Below are positions 48,792 through 56,074 of a stretch of DNA of 64,000 bases, in pieces. The DNA is from Streptomyces sp. GKU 895. Lineage in GTDB: Bacteria > Actinomycetota > Actinomycetes > Streptomycetales > Streptomycetaceae. A model generated the notes under the pieces. It was not told where the DNA came from. It saw nothing but the letters and a program-made list of their open reading frames with translations, and did not search any database. The translations under genes were made by a program, and so were the position numbers. Where the stretch lies: the NCBI GenBank assembly GCA_002027195.1, contig MWJO01000004.1, positions 62,001 to 126,000 of the forward strand, in the 5' to 3' direction. Each line of letters opens with the position of its first letter. The first letter of the stretch is position 1.

Positions 48792-49139
48792 GGGGTTGTG
48801 TCCTTCAGGGGAAAGGGGGCCGGTCGGGTCCGCTGATCGTAATGGGGAAGGCGTGGTCTCTCGTAGGGCGGGCACAGGAATGGCCGAAGACCGGGTTCCG
48901 CCGGCGACCGGGGCGTGCCGGCTCACAGCACGCCCGGCATTACGTATACGGGTCCGAGCAGGCAAGATGGGCGGCAGAACAGTACACCTGTCGGACGTGA
49001 GGCGTTCAACCGGGCGTCGGCCTGCCGATCATGGTCCGCAACACGGATGAAATGGTGTTGTGGTGGGATGCTCAGGTGCCCGACCGTCTCTCGCGGGACC
49101 GGAGGCAGGCGGCCTGACCAGCAAGGATGGGGAAGCTAG
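48792..49139. other. 348-bp divergent intergenic region between DUF3105 and glnA2
   Basis: It must carry promoters in both directions. Visible structure: an 8-bp hairpin GGGCGTGC/GCACGCCC at 48911-48935 with a 9-base loop, and the palindrome CGTATACG at 48943-48950. No clear GlnR box was found. A GGGGAAG lies before the glnA2 ATG. Confidence 0.5.
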
Positions 49140-50501
49140 ATGGACAAGCAGCAGGAGTTCGTGCTCCGGACGTTGGAGGAGCGCGACATCCGGTTCGTAC
49201 GCCTGTGGTTCACGGACGTGCTGGGCTTCCTCAAGTCCGTCGCCGTGGCTCCGGCCGAGCTGGAGCAGGCCTTCGACGAGGGCATCGGCTTCGACGGCTC
49301 CGCGATCGAGGGCTTCGCCCGGGTCTACGAGTCCGACATGATCGCCAAGCCGGACCCGTCGACGTTCCAGATCCTGCCCTGGCGCGCCGAGGCCCCCGGC
49401 ACGGCCCGGATGTTCTGCGACATCCTGATGCCGGACGGCTCCCCGTCCTTCGCCGACCCGCGCTACGTCCTCAAGCGCGCCCTGGCCCGCACCTCCGACC
49501 TGGGCTTCACGTTCTACACCCACCCCGAGATCGAGTTCTTCCTCCTGAAGGACAAGCCCCTCGACGGCTCGCGCCCCACCCCGGCCGACAACTCCGGCTA
49601 CTTCGACCACACCCCGCAGAACATCGGCATGGACTTCCGCCGCCAGGCGATCACCATGCTGGAGTCGATGGGCATCTCGGTCGAGTTCTCCCACCACGAG
49701 GGCGCCCCGGGCCAGCAGGAGATCGACCTGCGGTACGCGGACGCGCTCTCCACGGCGGACAACATCATGACGTTCCGCCTGGTCATGAAGCAGGTGGCGC
49801 TGGAGCAGGGCGTCCAGGCGACGTTCATGCCGAAGCCGTTCTCGGAGCACCCGGGCAGCGGCATGCACACCCACCTCTCCCTCTTCGAGGGCGACCGCAA
49901 CGCGTTCTACGAGTCGGGCGCCGAGTACCAGCTCTCCAAGGTCGGCCGCTCCTTCATCGCGGGCCTGCTGAAGCACTCCGCCGAGATCTCCGCGGTCACC
50001 AACCAGTGGGTGAACTCGTACAAGCGCATCTGGGGCGGCTCCGAGCGCACGGCGGGCGCCGGCGGTGAGGCCCCCTCGTACATCTGCTGGGGCCACAACA
50101 ACCGCAGCGCCCTGGTCCGCGTCCCGATGTACAAGCCCGGCAAGACCGGCTCGGCCCGTATCGAGGTCCGCTCGATCGACTCCGGCGCCAACCCGTACCT
50201 GGCCTACGCCGTCCTGCTGGCGGCCGGCCTCAAGGGCATCGAGGAGGGCTACGAGCTCCCGCCGGGCGCCGAGGACGACGTCTGGGCGCTCTCGGACGCC
50301 GAGCGCCGCGCGATGGGCATCGAGCCCCTCCCGCAGAACCTCGGCGAGGCCCTGACCCTGATGGAGCGCAGCGACCTGGTCGCCGAGACCCTCGGCGAGC
50401 ACGTCTTCGACTTCTTCCTCCGGAACAAGCGCCAGGAGTGGGAGGAGTACCGCTCCGAGGTCACCGCGTTCGAGCTGCGGAAGAACCTGCCGGTGCTGTA
50501 G
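49140..50501 (+). CDS. glnA2: Glutamine synthetase-like ligase GlnA2
   Basis: A 453-residue class I GS-fold enzyme. It shows GFDGSAIEGF, the metal Glu sites (THPEIEFFLL, EGAPGQQEIDL), GSGMHTHLSLF, the ATP/glutamate site WGHNNRSALVRVP and IEVRSIDSGANPYLAYAVLL. The Tyr adenylylation loop of true GlnA1 is not apparent at the C-terminus. In S. coelicolor the ortholog in this gene neighbourhood (panB, nadE nearby) is reported to be a gamma-glutamylpolyamine synthetase, so polyamine use is likely here. The AICE begins directly downstream. Confidence 0.9.
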   Translation: MDKQQEFVLRTLEERDIRFVRLWFTDVLGFLKSVAVAPAELEQAFDEGIGFDGSAIEGFARVYESDMIAKPDPSTFQILPWRAEAPGTARMFCDILMPDGSPSFADPRYVLKRALARTSDLGFTFYTHPEIEFFLLKDKPLDGSRPTPADNSGYFDHTPQNIGMDFRRQAITMLESMGISVEFSHHEGAPGQQEIDLRYADALSTADNIMTFRLVMKQVALEQGVQATFMPKPFSEHPGSGMHTHLSLFEGDRNAFYESGAEYQLSKVGRSFIAGLLKHSAEISAVTNQWVNSYKRIWGGSERTAGAGGEAPSYICWGHNNRSALVRVPMYKPGKTGSARIEVRSIDSGANPYLAYAVLLAAGLKGIEEGYELPPGAEDDVWALSDAERRAMGIEPLPQNLGEALTLMERSDLVAETLGEHVFDFFLRNKRQEWEEYRSEVTAFELRKNLPVL

Positions 50502-50537
50502 ACGCAGGTCAGAGCGAGTTTCCCGCTCTTTTGGCGG

Positions 50538-50570
50538 ATGGGGCCGACGGTCGCGGACCGTCGGCCCCAT
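50538..50570 (+). terminator. Perfect hairpin after glnA2, beside the element boundary
   Basis: ATGGGGCCGACGGTC at 50538-50552 is the exact complement of 50556-50570, with a GCG loop. It lies 37 bases past the glnA2 stop and 7 before the integrase stop, so it can end transcription from both sides. It may belong to the host or to the element, since the attachment site should lie here. Confidence 0.8.
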
Positions 50571-50576
50571 CGCGTC

Positions 50577-51845
50577 TCACTGACCCTGGGCCGTCTCTGG
50601 GCCGTCAGGCCTCGAATCGGTGCCCTCGTACAGGCCGTCCACGGCCTTCCGGGCCCGTGCGTCGCTGCTGGGCATGAGGTGCGTGTACACGCGGAGCGTG
50701 AACCCCGGATCGTTGTGTCCGAGGTAGTTGCTCAGCGCCTTGACGTTCTCGCCAGCATCCAGCAGGACCGAGGCATAGAAGTGCCTCAGGGCGTGCATGC
50801 CGTGTTCTCGGGCTGCCTGGTGGCGCTCACCCGGTTTCGGGGCGGGGATGACTCCAGCCGTGACGAGAGCGGGCTTCCAAGCGCGGTCGTTGAAGTCCGT
50901 ACGTCGAATCGCGCCTTTCCCATCGAGCCGGGTGAACAGCAGCCGCTTGGTGACGGACGGGCCGCCCACTCGGAGCCAGGGCAAGGTGATCTCTACTGGA
51001 GGGAACGCCTCCATGTGCTGCTTGAGGACGTGCGCCACACGATCCGGCAAGGGGACGTCACGAAGCTTGTTGCGCTTCGGTGGGGCGAATACGAGACCCT
51101 CCTTCGTCACCTTCACCTGGTTCACGATGTGCAGCCATCCGGTGTCGAAGCTGACCTCATCGACGGGCAACCCGAAGATCTCCCCTTGCCGGAGTCCGCA
51201 TCCGCCTCCGAGGTCGACCGCCGCGCGGAATCGCTCGGGCAATGCTGCCCGCACGGCGAAGACACGCTCTGCGCTCCATGGCACGACCCGTCCGCTTCCT
51301 GGTGCCGGTGGACGCACGGACTGTGCGTGACAGGGGTTCTTCGATAGGTGGCCGTCGTCAACGGCCGCGTTGAAGATCGTCGCCACGCCGTTGTAAATCA
51401 CGCGTCGGTACGACGACGCTTGTACGGACTGTTCCAAAGTGCTGAGCCAGTCCCGAATGTTTTCCGGCTTGAAGGAGCCGAGGGGGCGTGATCCCAGATA
51501 GGGAATCGCGTGGCCGCGGATCGCGGATTCCACGGACTCGCGCGTGGTCATGTCGGTGGTCTGCGTGCTCAGCCACTTTTCGGCGTACTGCCCGAACGTC
51601 ACTCGGCTTGCGGCGGGGTCCACGTACTGACCGCGAGACATGTCCGCCTCGATGTGGGCGAGCCACTGGTCAGCCAGCCGCTTCTGTCCGTCAGGGAACG
51701 ACTTGCTTTTCTCGGTCCCGTCCGGACCGATGTAGCGGGCTCGGTAGCGGAGGCCTGTCCCGTAGCGGTCGGTTCGCACACGACGGGGCTTGCCGTTGGA
51801 GTCGGATTCGGTCTTGTACCAGCGGTCTTGGATGTGGCCAGCCAT
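50577..51845 (-). CDS. int: Tyrosine site-specific integrase
   Basis: A 422-residue tyrosine recombinase. It has an N-terminal AP2-like/SAM-like arm (YRARYIGPDGTEKSKSFPDGQKRLADQW), a core-binding domain (TFGQYAEKWLSTQTT) and the catalytic domain: first Arg in GGCGLRQGEIFGL, HxxR in MHALRHFYASVLLDAG, His in YLGHNDPG and the nucleophile Tyr in LRVYTHLM. It inserts and excises the element. It lies at the left end, antisense toward glnA2, which marks the attachment site. Xis is encoded just upstream. Confidence 0.93.
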   Translation of the reverse strand: MAGHIQDRWYKTESDSNGKPRRVRTDRYGTGLRYRARYIGPDGTEKSKSFPDGQKRLADQWLAHIEADMSRGQYVDPAASRVTFGQYAEKWLSTQTTDMTTRESVESAIRGHAIPYLGSRPLGSFKPENIRDWLSTLEQSVQASSYRRVIYNGVATIFNAAVDDGHLSKNPCHAQSVRPPAPGSGRVVPWSAERVFAVRAALPERFRAAVDLGGGCGLRQGEIFGLPVDEVSFDTGWLHIVNQVKVTKEGLVFAPPKRNKLRDVPLPDRVAHVLKQHMEAFPPVEITLPWLRVGGPSVTKRLLFTRLDGKGAIRRTDFNDRAWKPALVTAGVIPAPKPGERHQAAREHGMHALRHFYASVLLDAGENVKALSNYLGHNDPGFTLRVYTHLMPSSDARARKAVDGLYEGTDSRPDGPETAQGQ

Positions 51846-51870
51846 GCGGCGGCGGTCCTCTCTCGACAAA

Positions 51871-51907
51871 CAGCAGGGAGAGCCGTCGGTGACGGCTCTC
51901 CCTGCTG
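51871..51907 (-). terminator. Long perfect hairpin between xis and int
   Basis: CAGCAGGGAGAGCCGTC at 51871-51887 pairs over 17 bp with 51891-51907 around a GGT loop. Transcripts leaving xis meet it 19 bases after the stop, before the int start at 51845. It could reduce int expression relative to xis or act as an attenuator. Confidence 0.75.
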
Positions 51908-51925
51908 CCTCTGGCGGGTGTTCAG

Positions 51926-52195
51926 CTATGCGGCGTTTCGGTCGGCGTCCTTGCGCTGGGTGACGTAGGCGTGCACGTCGGCGGGGTCGTAGCGGAGGTG
52001 CTTGCCGATACGGAAGCCGGGCGGTCCGGTCCGCTTCTTGCGCCACTGGTAGACGGTTTCTAGGGGCACCTCGAACATCTCGGCGATGTCGTCGGGGGTG
52101 AGGTACCGGTCCGGGAGGCCGCGCCGGAGGGTGGCGCGGGGGTCGGCCTGGACGGGGCGGGCGCGCTCACTGTGTCCTCCGTGAGTTGGATTCAC
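51926..52195 (-). CDS. xis: Excisionase (MerR-like helix-turn-helix)
   Basis: An 89-residue protein with the excisionase/MerR HTH: RYLTPDDIAEMFEVPLETVYQWRKKRTGPPGFRIGKHLRYDPADVHAYV, the standard AICE Xis fold. With Int it drives excision. The GTG at 52195 gives the full frame; the first 25 residues are poorly conserved-looking, so a later start is possible. An identical 14-bp palindrome sits 8 bases before this start. Confidence 0.85.
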   Translation of the reverse strand: MNPTHGGHSERARPVQADPRATLRRGLPDRYLTPDDIAEMFEVPLETVYQWRKKRTGPPGFRIGKHLRYDPADVHAYVTQRKDADRNAA

Positions 52196-52202
52196 ATTCC
52201 TC

Positions 52203-52216
52203 TGAGTCGCGACTCA
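52203..52216. promoter_or_regulatory. 14-bp palindrome, copy 1, before xis
   Basis: TGAGTCGCGACTCA is a perfect palindrome in the 28-base gap between the primase-helicase stop and xis start. An identical copy lies 53 bp away. It would cover the xis translation start region if bound. Confidence 0.65.
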
Positions 52217-52223
52217 TCGGCAC

Positions 52224-53663
52224 TCAGCGGCTCTCAGAGGGGGCTTGAGACGCGGTGAGTCGCGACTCAGGCAAATGTGGTTCGGACTGGTTGAGGGTGA
52301 TCCCGGTGTAGGTGAGCACCTGCCGGCCGTACGCGTCGCGGGGGCGGGAGCGGCTGAGCTGGGGGACCACGGAGAGCAGGTTGCGGCTGAACACCTGCTT
52401 TGTTCCGGGGCGGACGCCGTTGTCCTCGGCCCACTCCCGCCAGACCGACCACAGGGCGTCCACGGGCACGGAGCAGGTGGGTCCGGTGGTGCAGCGCTCG
52501 CGGATGAACGCGGACGTGGGGGAGGCGGTGTCCTGCATAGTGGTTACCGCCTCGCGGCTGGACGCCGGTTCCGTGATCCGGCCCGTGCGCTGGAGGCGGG
52601 CGAGACCTTCCAACGCCCAGTTGAGGATGCCGGGCATCTCGGCCGTGAGCCGATCGAAGAGCGTGGGGTCTTCCTTGCCCAGCCACGACACCCGCATGTT
52701 GAGCAGCACGAAGCGGCGGGCGATGACGCCGGAGGAGTCGCCGAAGTGTGGCAGCTCGTTGGACAGGATCACCAGCCGGGTGGGGAGCTTTCCGGTCCAC
52801 ACCGCGCGGTACTTGCGGTCGATGTCGATGGTGTCCTCACCCGAGATGGTCAGCAGCCGTTCGACGACTTGGCTGTTGTCGTTGCCGGACAGCCGGGCGT
52901 CGGAGATGACCGCGAGCGGCTTGCCGATGAGTGTGGACAGCCCGAAGTTGGTGCCGAGTCCGGCGAGCGTGGGTCCGGCGAGGTTCTCCTTGCCGACCAG
53001 CTCTTTCAGGACGCGGGCGATGGTGCCCTTGCCGGAGCGGGACGGGCCGACGATGAGCAGCATCTTTTGCTGGTCGGTCCGGCCGGACAGGACGTAGCCG
53101 AACCACTCCTGAAGAGCGGCGACGGCATCGGGGTCCTCGGGCCAGATCTGCGCCAGGAAGCGTTCCCACGTCGGCGCGGTCGCGGTCGGGTCGTAGGCGA
53201 AGGGGACAGAGACGAGGTTGAAGAACCCGGGCCCGTGCGGCAGCAGCGCACGATCCCGGATGCGCAGTAGCCCGTTCTCACACGCCACGATCGGACCGTC
53301 GTCCGCCACCTCCCCGCCGTCGATCCAGGTGGGGGCGTCGGTGTCGGTGGGCAGCAGGGTGATGGCCCCGAGCGCGTCGAGAAGGTTGCTGATCTTCTGC
53401 TTCGTGGGTGCCCAGTCGTGCATCTCGGGCTTGTTGTCCTTGCCCACGGTCAGGTAGACCGCGTGCTCCAAGCGCGTGTACATGCTCGCGCGCATCTGTG
53501 CTTCGTCCAGCTCTCTCCAGGCGGTGCCGTTCCAGCGCATCCACGAGGCACGCCAGCGCCGGCACACCAGACGTCCGTCCTCGGTCTGCCAGTCGGGCAG
53601 AAGACGGCGGGCGACGGCGAGCGGGTTGGAGGGTGCGGGCAGCTCTTCAAGGTCGTCGTTCAT
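52224..53663 (-). CDS. D5/P4-type primase-helicase of the element
   Basis: A 479-residue replication protein. It has a D5_N-type domain (around TWERFLAQIWPEDPDAVAALQEWFGYVLSG) and an SF3 helicase: Walker A VGPSRSGKGTIA near residue 200, Walker B-like LAVISDARLSG, then the arginine-finger-type LVILSNELPHFGDSSGVIARRFVLLNM. It would unwind the element for replication, working with the Prim-Pol encoded upstream. Its start overlaps the preceding 117-residue gene (ATGA). The 3' end contains the second 14-bp palindrome. Confidence 0.88.
   Translation of the reverse strand: MNDDLEELPAPSNPLAVARRLLPDWQTEDGRLVCRRWRASWMRWNGTAWRELDEAQMRASMYTRLEHAVYLTVGKDNKPEMHDWAPTKQKISNLLDALGAITLLPTDTDAPTWIDGGEVADDGPIVACENGLLRIRDRALLPHGPGFFNLVSVPFAYDPTATAPTWERFLAQIWPEDPDAVAALQEWFGYVLSGRTDQQKMLLIVGPSRSGKGTIARVLKELVGKENLAGPTLAGLGTNFGLSTLIGKPLAVISDARLSGNDNSQVVERLLTISGEDTIDIDRKYRAVWTGKLPTRLVILSNELPHFGDSSGVIARRFVLLNMRVSWLGKEDPTLFDRLTAEMPGILNWALEGLARLQRTGRITEPASSREAVTTMQDTASPTSAFIRERCTTGPTCSVPVDALWSVWREWAEDNGVRPGTKQVFSRNLLSVVPQLSRSRPRDAYGRQVLTYTGITLNQSEPHLPESRLTASQAPSESR
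52256..52269. promoter_or_regulatory. 14-bp palindrome, copy 2, inside the primase-helicase end
   Basis: TGAGTCGCGACTCA, identical to 52203-52216, lies in the last codons of the primase-helicase gene. Between them are further ACTCA and CTCAGAG half-sites. Candidate origin iterons or Xis/repressor sites. Confidence 0.65.
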
Positions 53664-54013
53664 GCGGCACGCCTCCCTTCCTGGGGAATGCGGAGCGAGC
53701 AGGTGTCGCGGTGGGCGGTGTGGTCGGCGATGAGGGCGAGCACGCGGCGGTGGCCCACCGCGCTGCGGTTCCTGCCGCACAGGCACTTCGACGTTGCTGT
53801 TGGAGTGGCGCCGTGCGGGGCGCGGACGTGCAGCCAGGCCACGGGGTACCGGCCGTCGCCCTGTTGCGGGTCAGAACCAAGAGCAGTTCGGACGCCCTTG
53901 CGGGCGACGCCTTTCGGCTCGCCCCCGGCCCCGCGGGGCAGGGTCTGTTGGGCGTCGGGCGGGCCGTCCGTGGCGGGGGTGAGGCTCTTAGAGGAGAGGG
54001 GACGGGTGGTCAT
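53660..54013 (-). CDS. Small AICE protein with Cys/His cluster
   Basis: A 117-residue protein whose C-terminal half carries CLCGRNRSAVGHRRVLALIADHTAHRDTC, a Cys/His spacing that suggests a zinc-binding module. The N-terminal half is disordered. It lies between Prim-Pol and primase-helicase with ATGA overlaps on both sides, so it is part of the replication operon. No named family. Confidence 0.72.
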   Translation of the reverse strand: MTTRPLSSKSLTPATDGPPDAQQTLPRGAGGEPKGVARKGVRTALGSDPQQGDGRYPVAWLHVRAPHGATPTATSKCLCGRNRSAVGHRRVLALIADHTAHRDTCSLRIPQEGRRAA

Positions 54014-54906
54014 GCCGCCCCCCGGCGCGGGGTGTTGTGGGCGATGGACCAGTCCAGCCCCCGACGGATCACGTCGTCGTAGTAGGCCTGCGGCTGTGTG
54101 GCGTTGGCCCCCGCCGCCTCCCTAAGAGCCTGCTCAACCACCGTGCGGGTCAGGTCGCCGGATGCGATGAACCGACCCAGAGCGCGGGCGGCCCGCAACA
54201 GCGTGGCGTTGCGGGTGCCGTCGGCGGCCGTGACCACATTCTGCTTCTCGTAGTCGAGTGCTACATCCGCATATCGGCGGGATTGCCACGCTACGGCTGC
54301 TGAAGGCGCCTGTGACGGCTTGGGGGCCGGTTCTAGGATGCTTTGCAGCCACGAGGGCAGAGAGGCCGTCTCGGGGCCGCACAGCGCTTCGTACGGTCCG
54401 GCGGGGGTGATGCTGCCCGCCGCAACGACGTACCCGCCGTTTGCCCGGGTGTCGACCAACGGCCCTACGGTTCCTGCCGTGTTGGACAGCCGGACGCCGT
54501 GCGGGACAGCGAAGTACAGGTGCTCACCGCCGCTCGGGGTCCGGGTCCGGTAGGTGTCGGGGACGGCGTGCCCGGCGCGCTCGCAGAGCGCCCCAAAAGT
54601 CGCCGCGCCGCAAGGCGCGTCCGAACTGCCCTTGTCCTTGGGCACGTCCAGGTCGACGACCAGCAGCCCGGAAGGGCCGGTGGCGATGCCGACGTTGAAC
54701 GGGGCCTGCGTCCACGCCGCGCGGATGCGGTCGGGGTCGGTGGTGGCGCGCTGCTCCCACTTCAGGTGCCCGTTAACGCACGGGCCCGTGCGGGTGCAGG
54801 ATTTCTCGCCGTGCAGGGCTGGCCGCTTGGTACCGGGGCGCAGGGGGAAGACGTGCCAGCCGCGTGCTGCGGCATCCATGGCGGCGTCCATGAGGGGCTG
54901 GTTCAC
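54010..54906 (-). CDS. Bifunctional DNA primase/polymerase (Prim-Pol)
   Basis: A 298-residue Prim-Pol. RGWHVFPLRPGTKRPALHG, a Cys/His zinc region (SCTRTGPCVNGHLKWEQ), the catalytic GLLVVDLDVP (DxD intact) and SGGEHLYFAVP identify the archaeo-eukaryotic primase fold. The C-terminal part (TRNATLLRAARALGRFIASGDL) resembles PriCT. It would prime and extend replication of the excised element. It differs from the chromosomal relative at 19117, whose DxD is altered. It is followed by the zinc protein and the helicase. Confidence 0.9.
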   Translation of the reverse strand: MNQPLMDAAMDAAARGWHVFPLRPGTKRPALHGEKSCTRTGPCVNGHLKWEQRATTDPDRIRAAWTQAPFNVGIATGPSGLLVVDLDVPKDKGSSDAPCGAATFGALCERAGHAVPDTYRTRTPSGGEHLYFAVPHGVRLSNTAGTVGPLVDTRANGGYVVAAGSITPAGPYEALCGPETASLPSWLQSILEPAPKPSQAPSAAVAWQSRRYADVALDYEKQNVVTAADGTRNATLLRAARALGRFIASGDLTRTVVEQALREAAGANATQPQAYYDDVIRRGLDWSIAHNTPRRGAA

Positions 54907-54965
54907 GCCGGGGTCCCCCCTTCCATGCGGGGGAGGGCTCGCCGGATCGGACGGGATTGGGTCAT
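54903..54965 (-). CDS. Possible 20-residue peptide coupled to Prim-Pol
   Basis: An ATG at 54965 with AGGAG 9 bases upstream opens a 20-codon frame (MTQSRPIRRALPRMEGGTPA) whose TGA overlaps the Prim-Pol start (GTGA-type). It may be a leader peptide that couples translation to the hairpin element just upstream at 55005-55039. No homolog can be named. Confidence 0.35.
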   Translation of the reverse strand: MTQSRPIRRALPRMEGGTPA

Positions 54966-55004
54966 GCTGGGGGTCTCCTGTTTCTGTCGAAGGGACGGAG
55001 AACC

Positions 55005-55039
55005 GGGCGGTCGCGGTCTTTGGCGAGAGGCGACCGCCC
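55005..55039 (-). promoter_or_regulatory. Conserved hairpin leader, copy 1
   Basis: GGGCGGTCGC at 55005-55014 pairs perfectly with 55030-55039; the loop reads GGTCTTTGGCGAGAG on the plus strand. A conserved GTCGAAGGGAC lies about 20 bases to its left. It precedes the 20-residue peptide/Prim-Pol start by about 40 bases. Copies 2 and 3 are at 60920 and 62556. Confidence 0.75.
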
Positions 55040-55048
55040 CAGCCACGT

Positions 55049-55381
55049 CTAGCCGTGGAAGTGGTCGGTGGGGCGCCGCCAGGGTTCGCGCTGGGTCGAG
55101 CGCTGGGTGAGTCCGGCGGCGTGCAGGGCGTCGGCGCTCAGGCCGGTGCAGGGGCGATGCTGCTCGCTGCCATCGGGCAGGAACCACAGGGCCGTGCCGT
55201 CGCCGTGGCAGGCGACGCAGTCGGTGTGACTGCCGCGCGGTTCGGCGGTGATGTACAGCCGCGTCTTGGTCCGGTCGTGGGCGGGGTATCGGCGTACGGA
55301 CGTGGCGTCGACGGAGCCGAGGACGGCTTGGGCGACGCCGGGCACGTCCTGGTTGTCGCAGATCAAGCGGATCTCGAACAT
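55049..55381 (-). CDS. Hypothetical AICE protein with CxxC motif
   Basis: A 110-residue protein, MFEIRLICDNQDVPGVAQAV start, with TRLYITAEPRG then CVACHGDGTALWFLPDG. The CxxC and compact beta pattern resemble small zinc-associated proteins often seen beside Spd genes. It ends in TDHFHG, the same HFHG tail as the upstream gene. Confidence 0.75.
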   Translation of the reverse strand: MFEIRLICDNQDVPGVAQAVLGSVDATSVRRYPAHDRTKTRLYITAEPRGSHTDCVACHGDGTALWFLPDGSEQHRPCTGLSADALHAAGLTQRSTQREPWRRPTDHFHG

Positions 55382-55399
55382 GGGGCCTCTTTCCGGGGG

Positions 55400-55870
55400 T
55401 CAGCCGTGGAAGTGGTTGCGCTTGAAGATCGCTTTGCGGATGTGGAAGGTGTTGCCGCCCTTGGCGTGGCTGGTGGGCTTGAAGATCTGCACGGCGATGA
55501 ATCCGCCGAAGATGACGGCGGCGAGGGTGATGAGCTGGGTGATGAGCGCCGTGAGGGCGGTGATGAATGCGGTGAGCAGCAGCAGGCCGCCGCAGACGGC
55601 GAGGAAGCCGACGCCTCCGAGGGCGACGTTGACGGCCGCGCGGGAGACGGGCGGCTTGGCGGTGACCGGTGCGGGCTGTGCGGGGTTCATGGCGTAGCCG
55701 GTGACGACGCGGCCGTCCGGCAGCACGATGCTCGCCACCGTCGGGACGTGGCCGGACTGGACGGGCATCATCGGCGTCGCCTGCTGGATGACGACGGGCT
55801 GTATCGGGGTGGGGTGGTGGACGTCCACGGCCCGCTCAGCGGCCGTGGGGCGGGCGGGTTCGGGGTACAT
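55400..55870 (-). CDS. Spd-like membrane protein of the element
   Basis: A 156-residue protein with a Pro-rich N-terminus (about 75 residues, IQPVVIQQATPMMPV) and two hydrophobic helices (VNVALGGVGFLAVCGGLLLLTAFITAL and LITLAAVIFGGFIAVQIF), ending in a basic His-rich tail (IRKAIFKRNHFHG). Small membrane proteins at this position next to TraB act in intramycelial spread of Streptomyces elements. The candidate clt lies directly upstream. Confidence 0.72.
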   Translation of the reverse strand: MYPEPARPTAAERAVDVHHPTPIQPVVIQQATPMMPVQSGHVPTVASIVLPDGRVVTGYAMNPAQPAPVTAKPPVSRAAVNVALGGVGFLAVCGGLLLLTAFITALTALITQLITLAAVIFGGFIAVQIFKPTSHAKGGNTFHIRKAIFKRNHFHG

Positions 55871-55894
55871 GCGGAATCCCTTCCGAACATGGGT

Positions 55895-56074
55895 CAGGGA
55901 GGCAACGGCACCCCCTTCGGGGTGCGCTGCGGAGGGGGTTTTCGGGGTCTGACCTGGGATGCCTCCCTGCCTCCCTGAACGATCATCCGTGCAGGTCAGA
56001 GCCAGGGAGGCGGGTCAGGGAGGCGGTCAGGGAGTTCTCCCTGCCTCCCTGACCCGAAACGGCTCGCCTCCCTG
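55895..56074. repeat. Cluster of CAGGGAGG/CCTCCCTG octamers, candidate clt
   Basis: Perfect octamers: CAGGGAGG at 55895, 56003, 56016; CCTCCCTG at 55962, 55970, 56044, 56067. Seven-of-eight matches begin at 56028 and 56037. CGGGTCAGGGAGGC (56011-56024) and its exact complement (56043-56056) make a large inverted repeat. The array ends one base before the TraB stop. TraB proteins of Streptomyces plasmids bind 8-bp repeats (TRS) within clt near traB, so this is a strong candidate transfer site. Confidence 0.78.

Noticed and set aside
48792..49139. GlnR box upstream of glnA2
   Set aside because: GTAAT near 48839 lacks a matching GAAAC half at the right spacing.
50590..50640. tRNA-like 3' end at the integrase end (a CTCGAATCGG string)
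   Set aside because: It lies inside the int coding region, and no acceptor stem or T-arm pairing could be drawn.
52224..53786. Longer 520-residue start for the primase-helicase
   Set aside because: The extra N-terminus is Arg/Pro-rich and overlaps the 117-residue gene; the ATG at 53663 gives an ATGA coupling and a plausible domain start.
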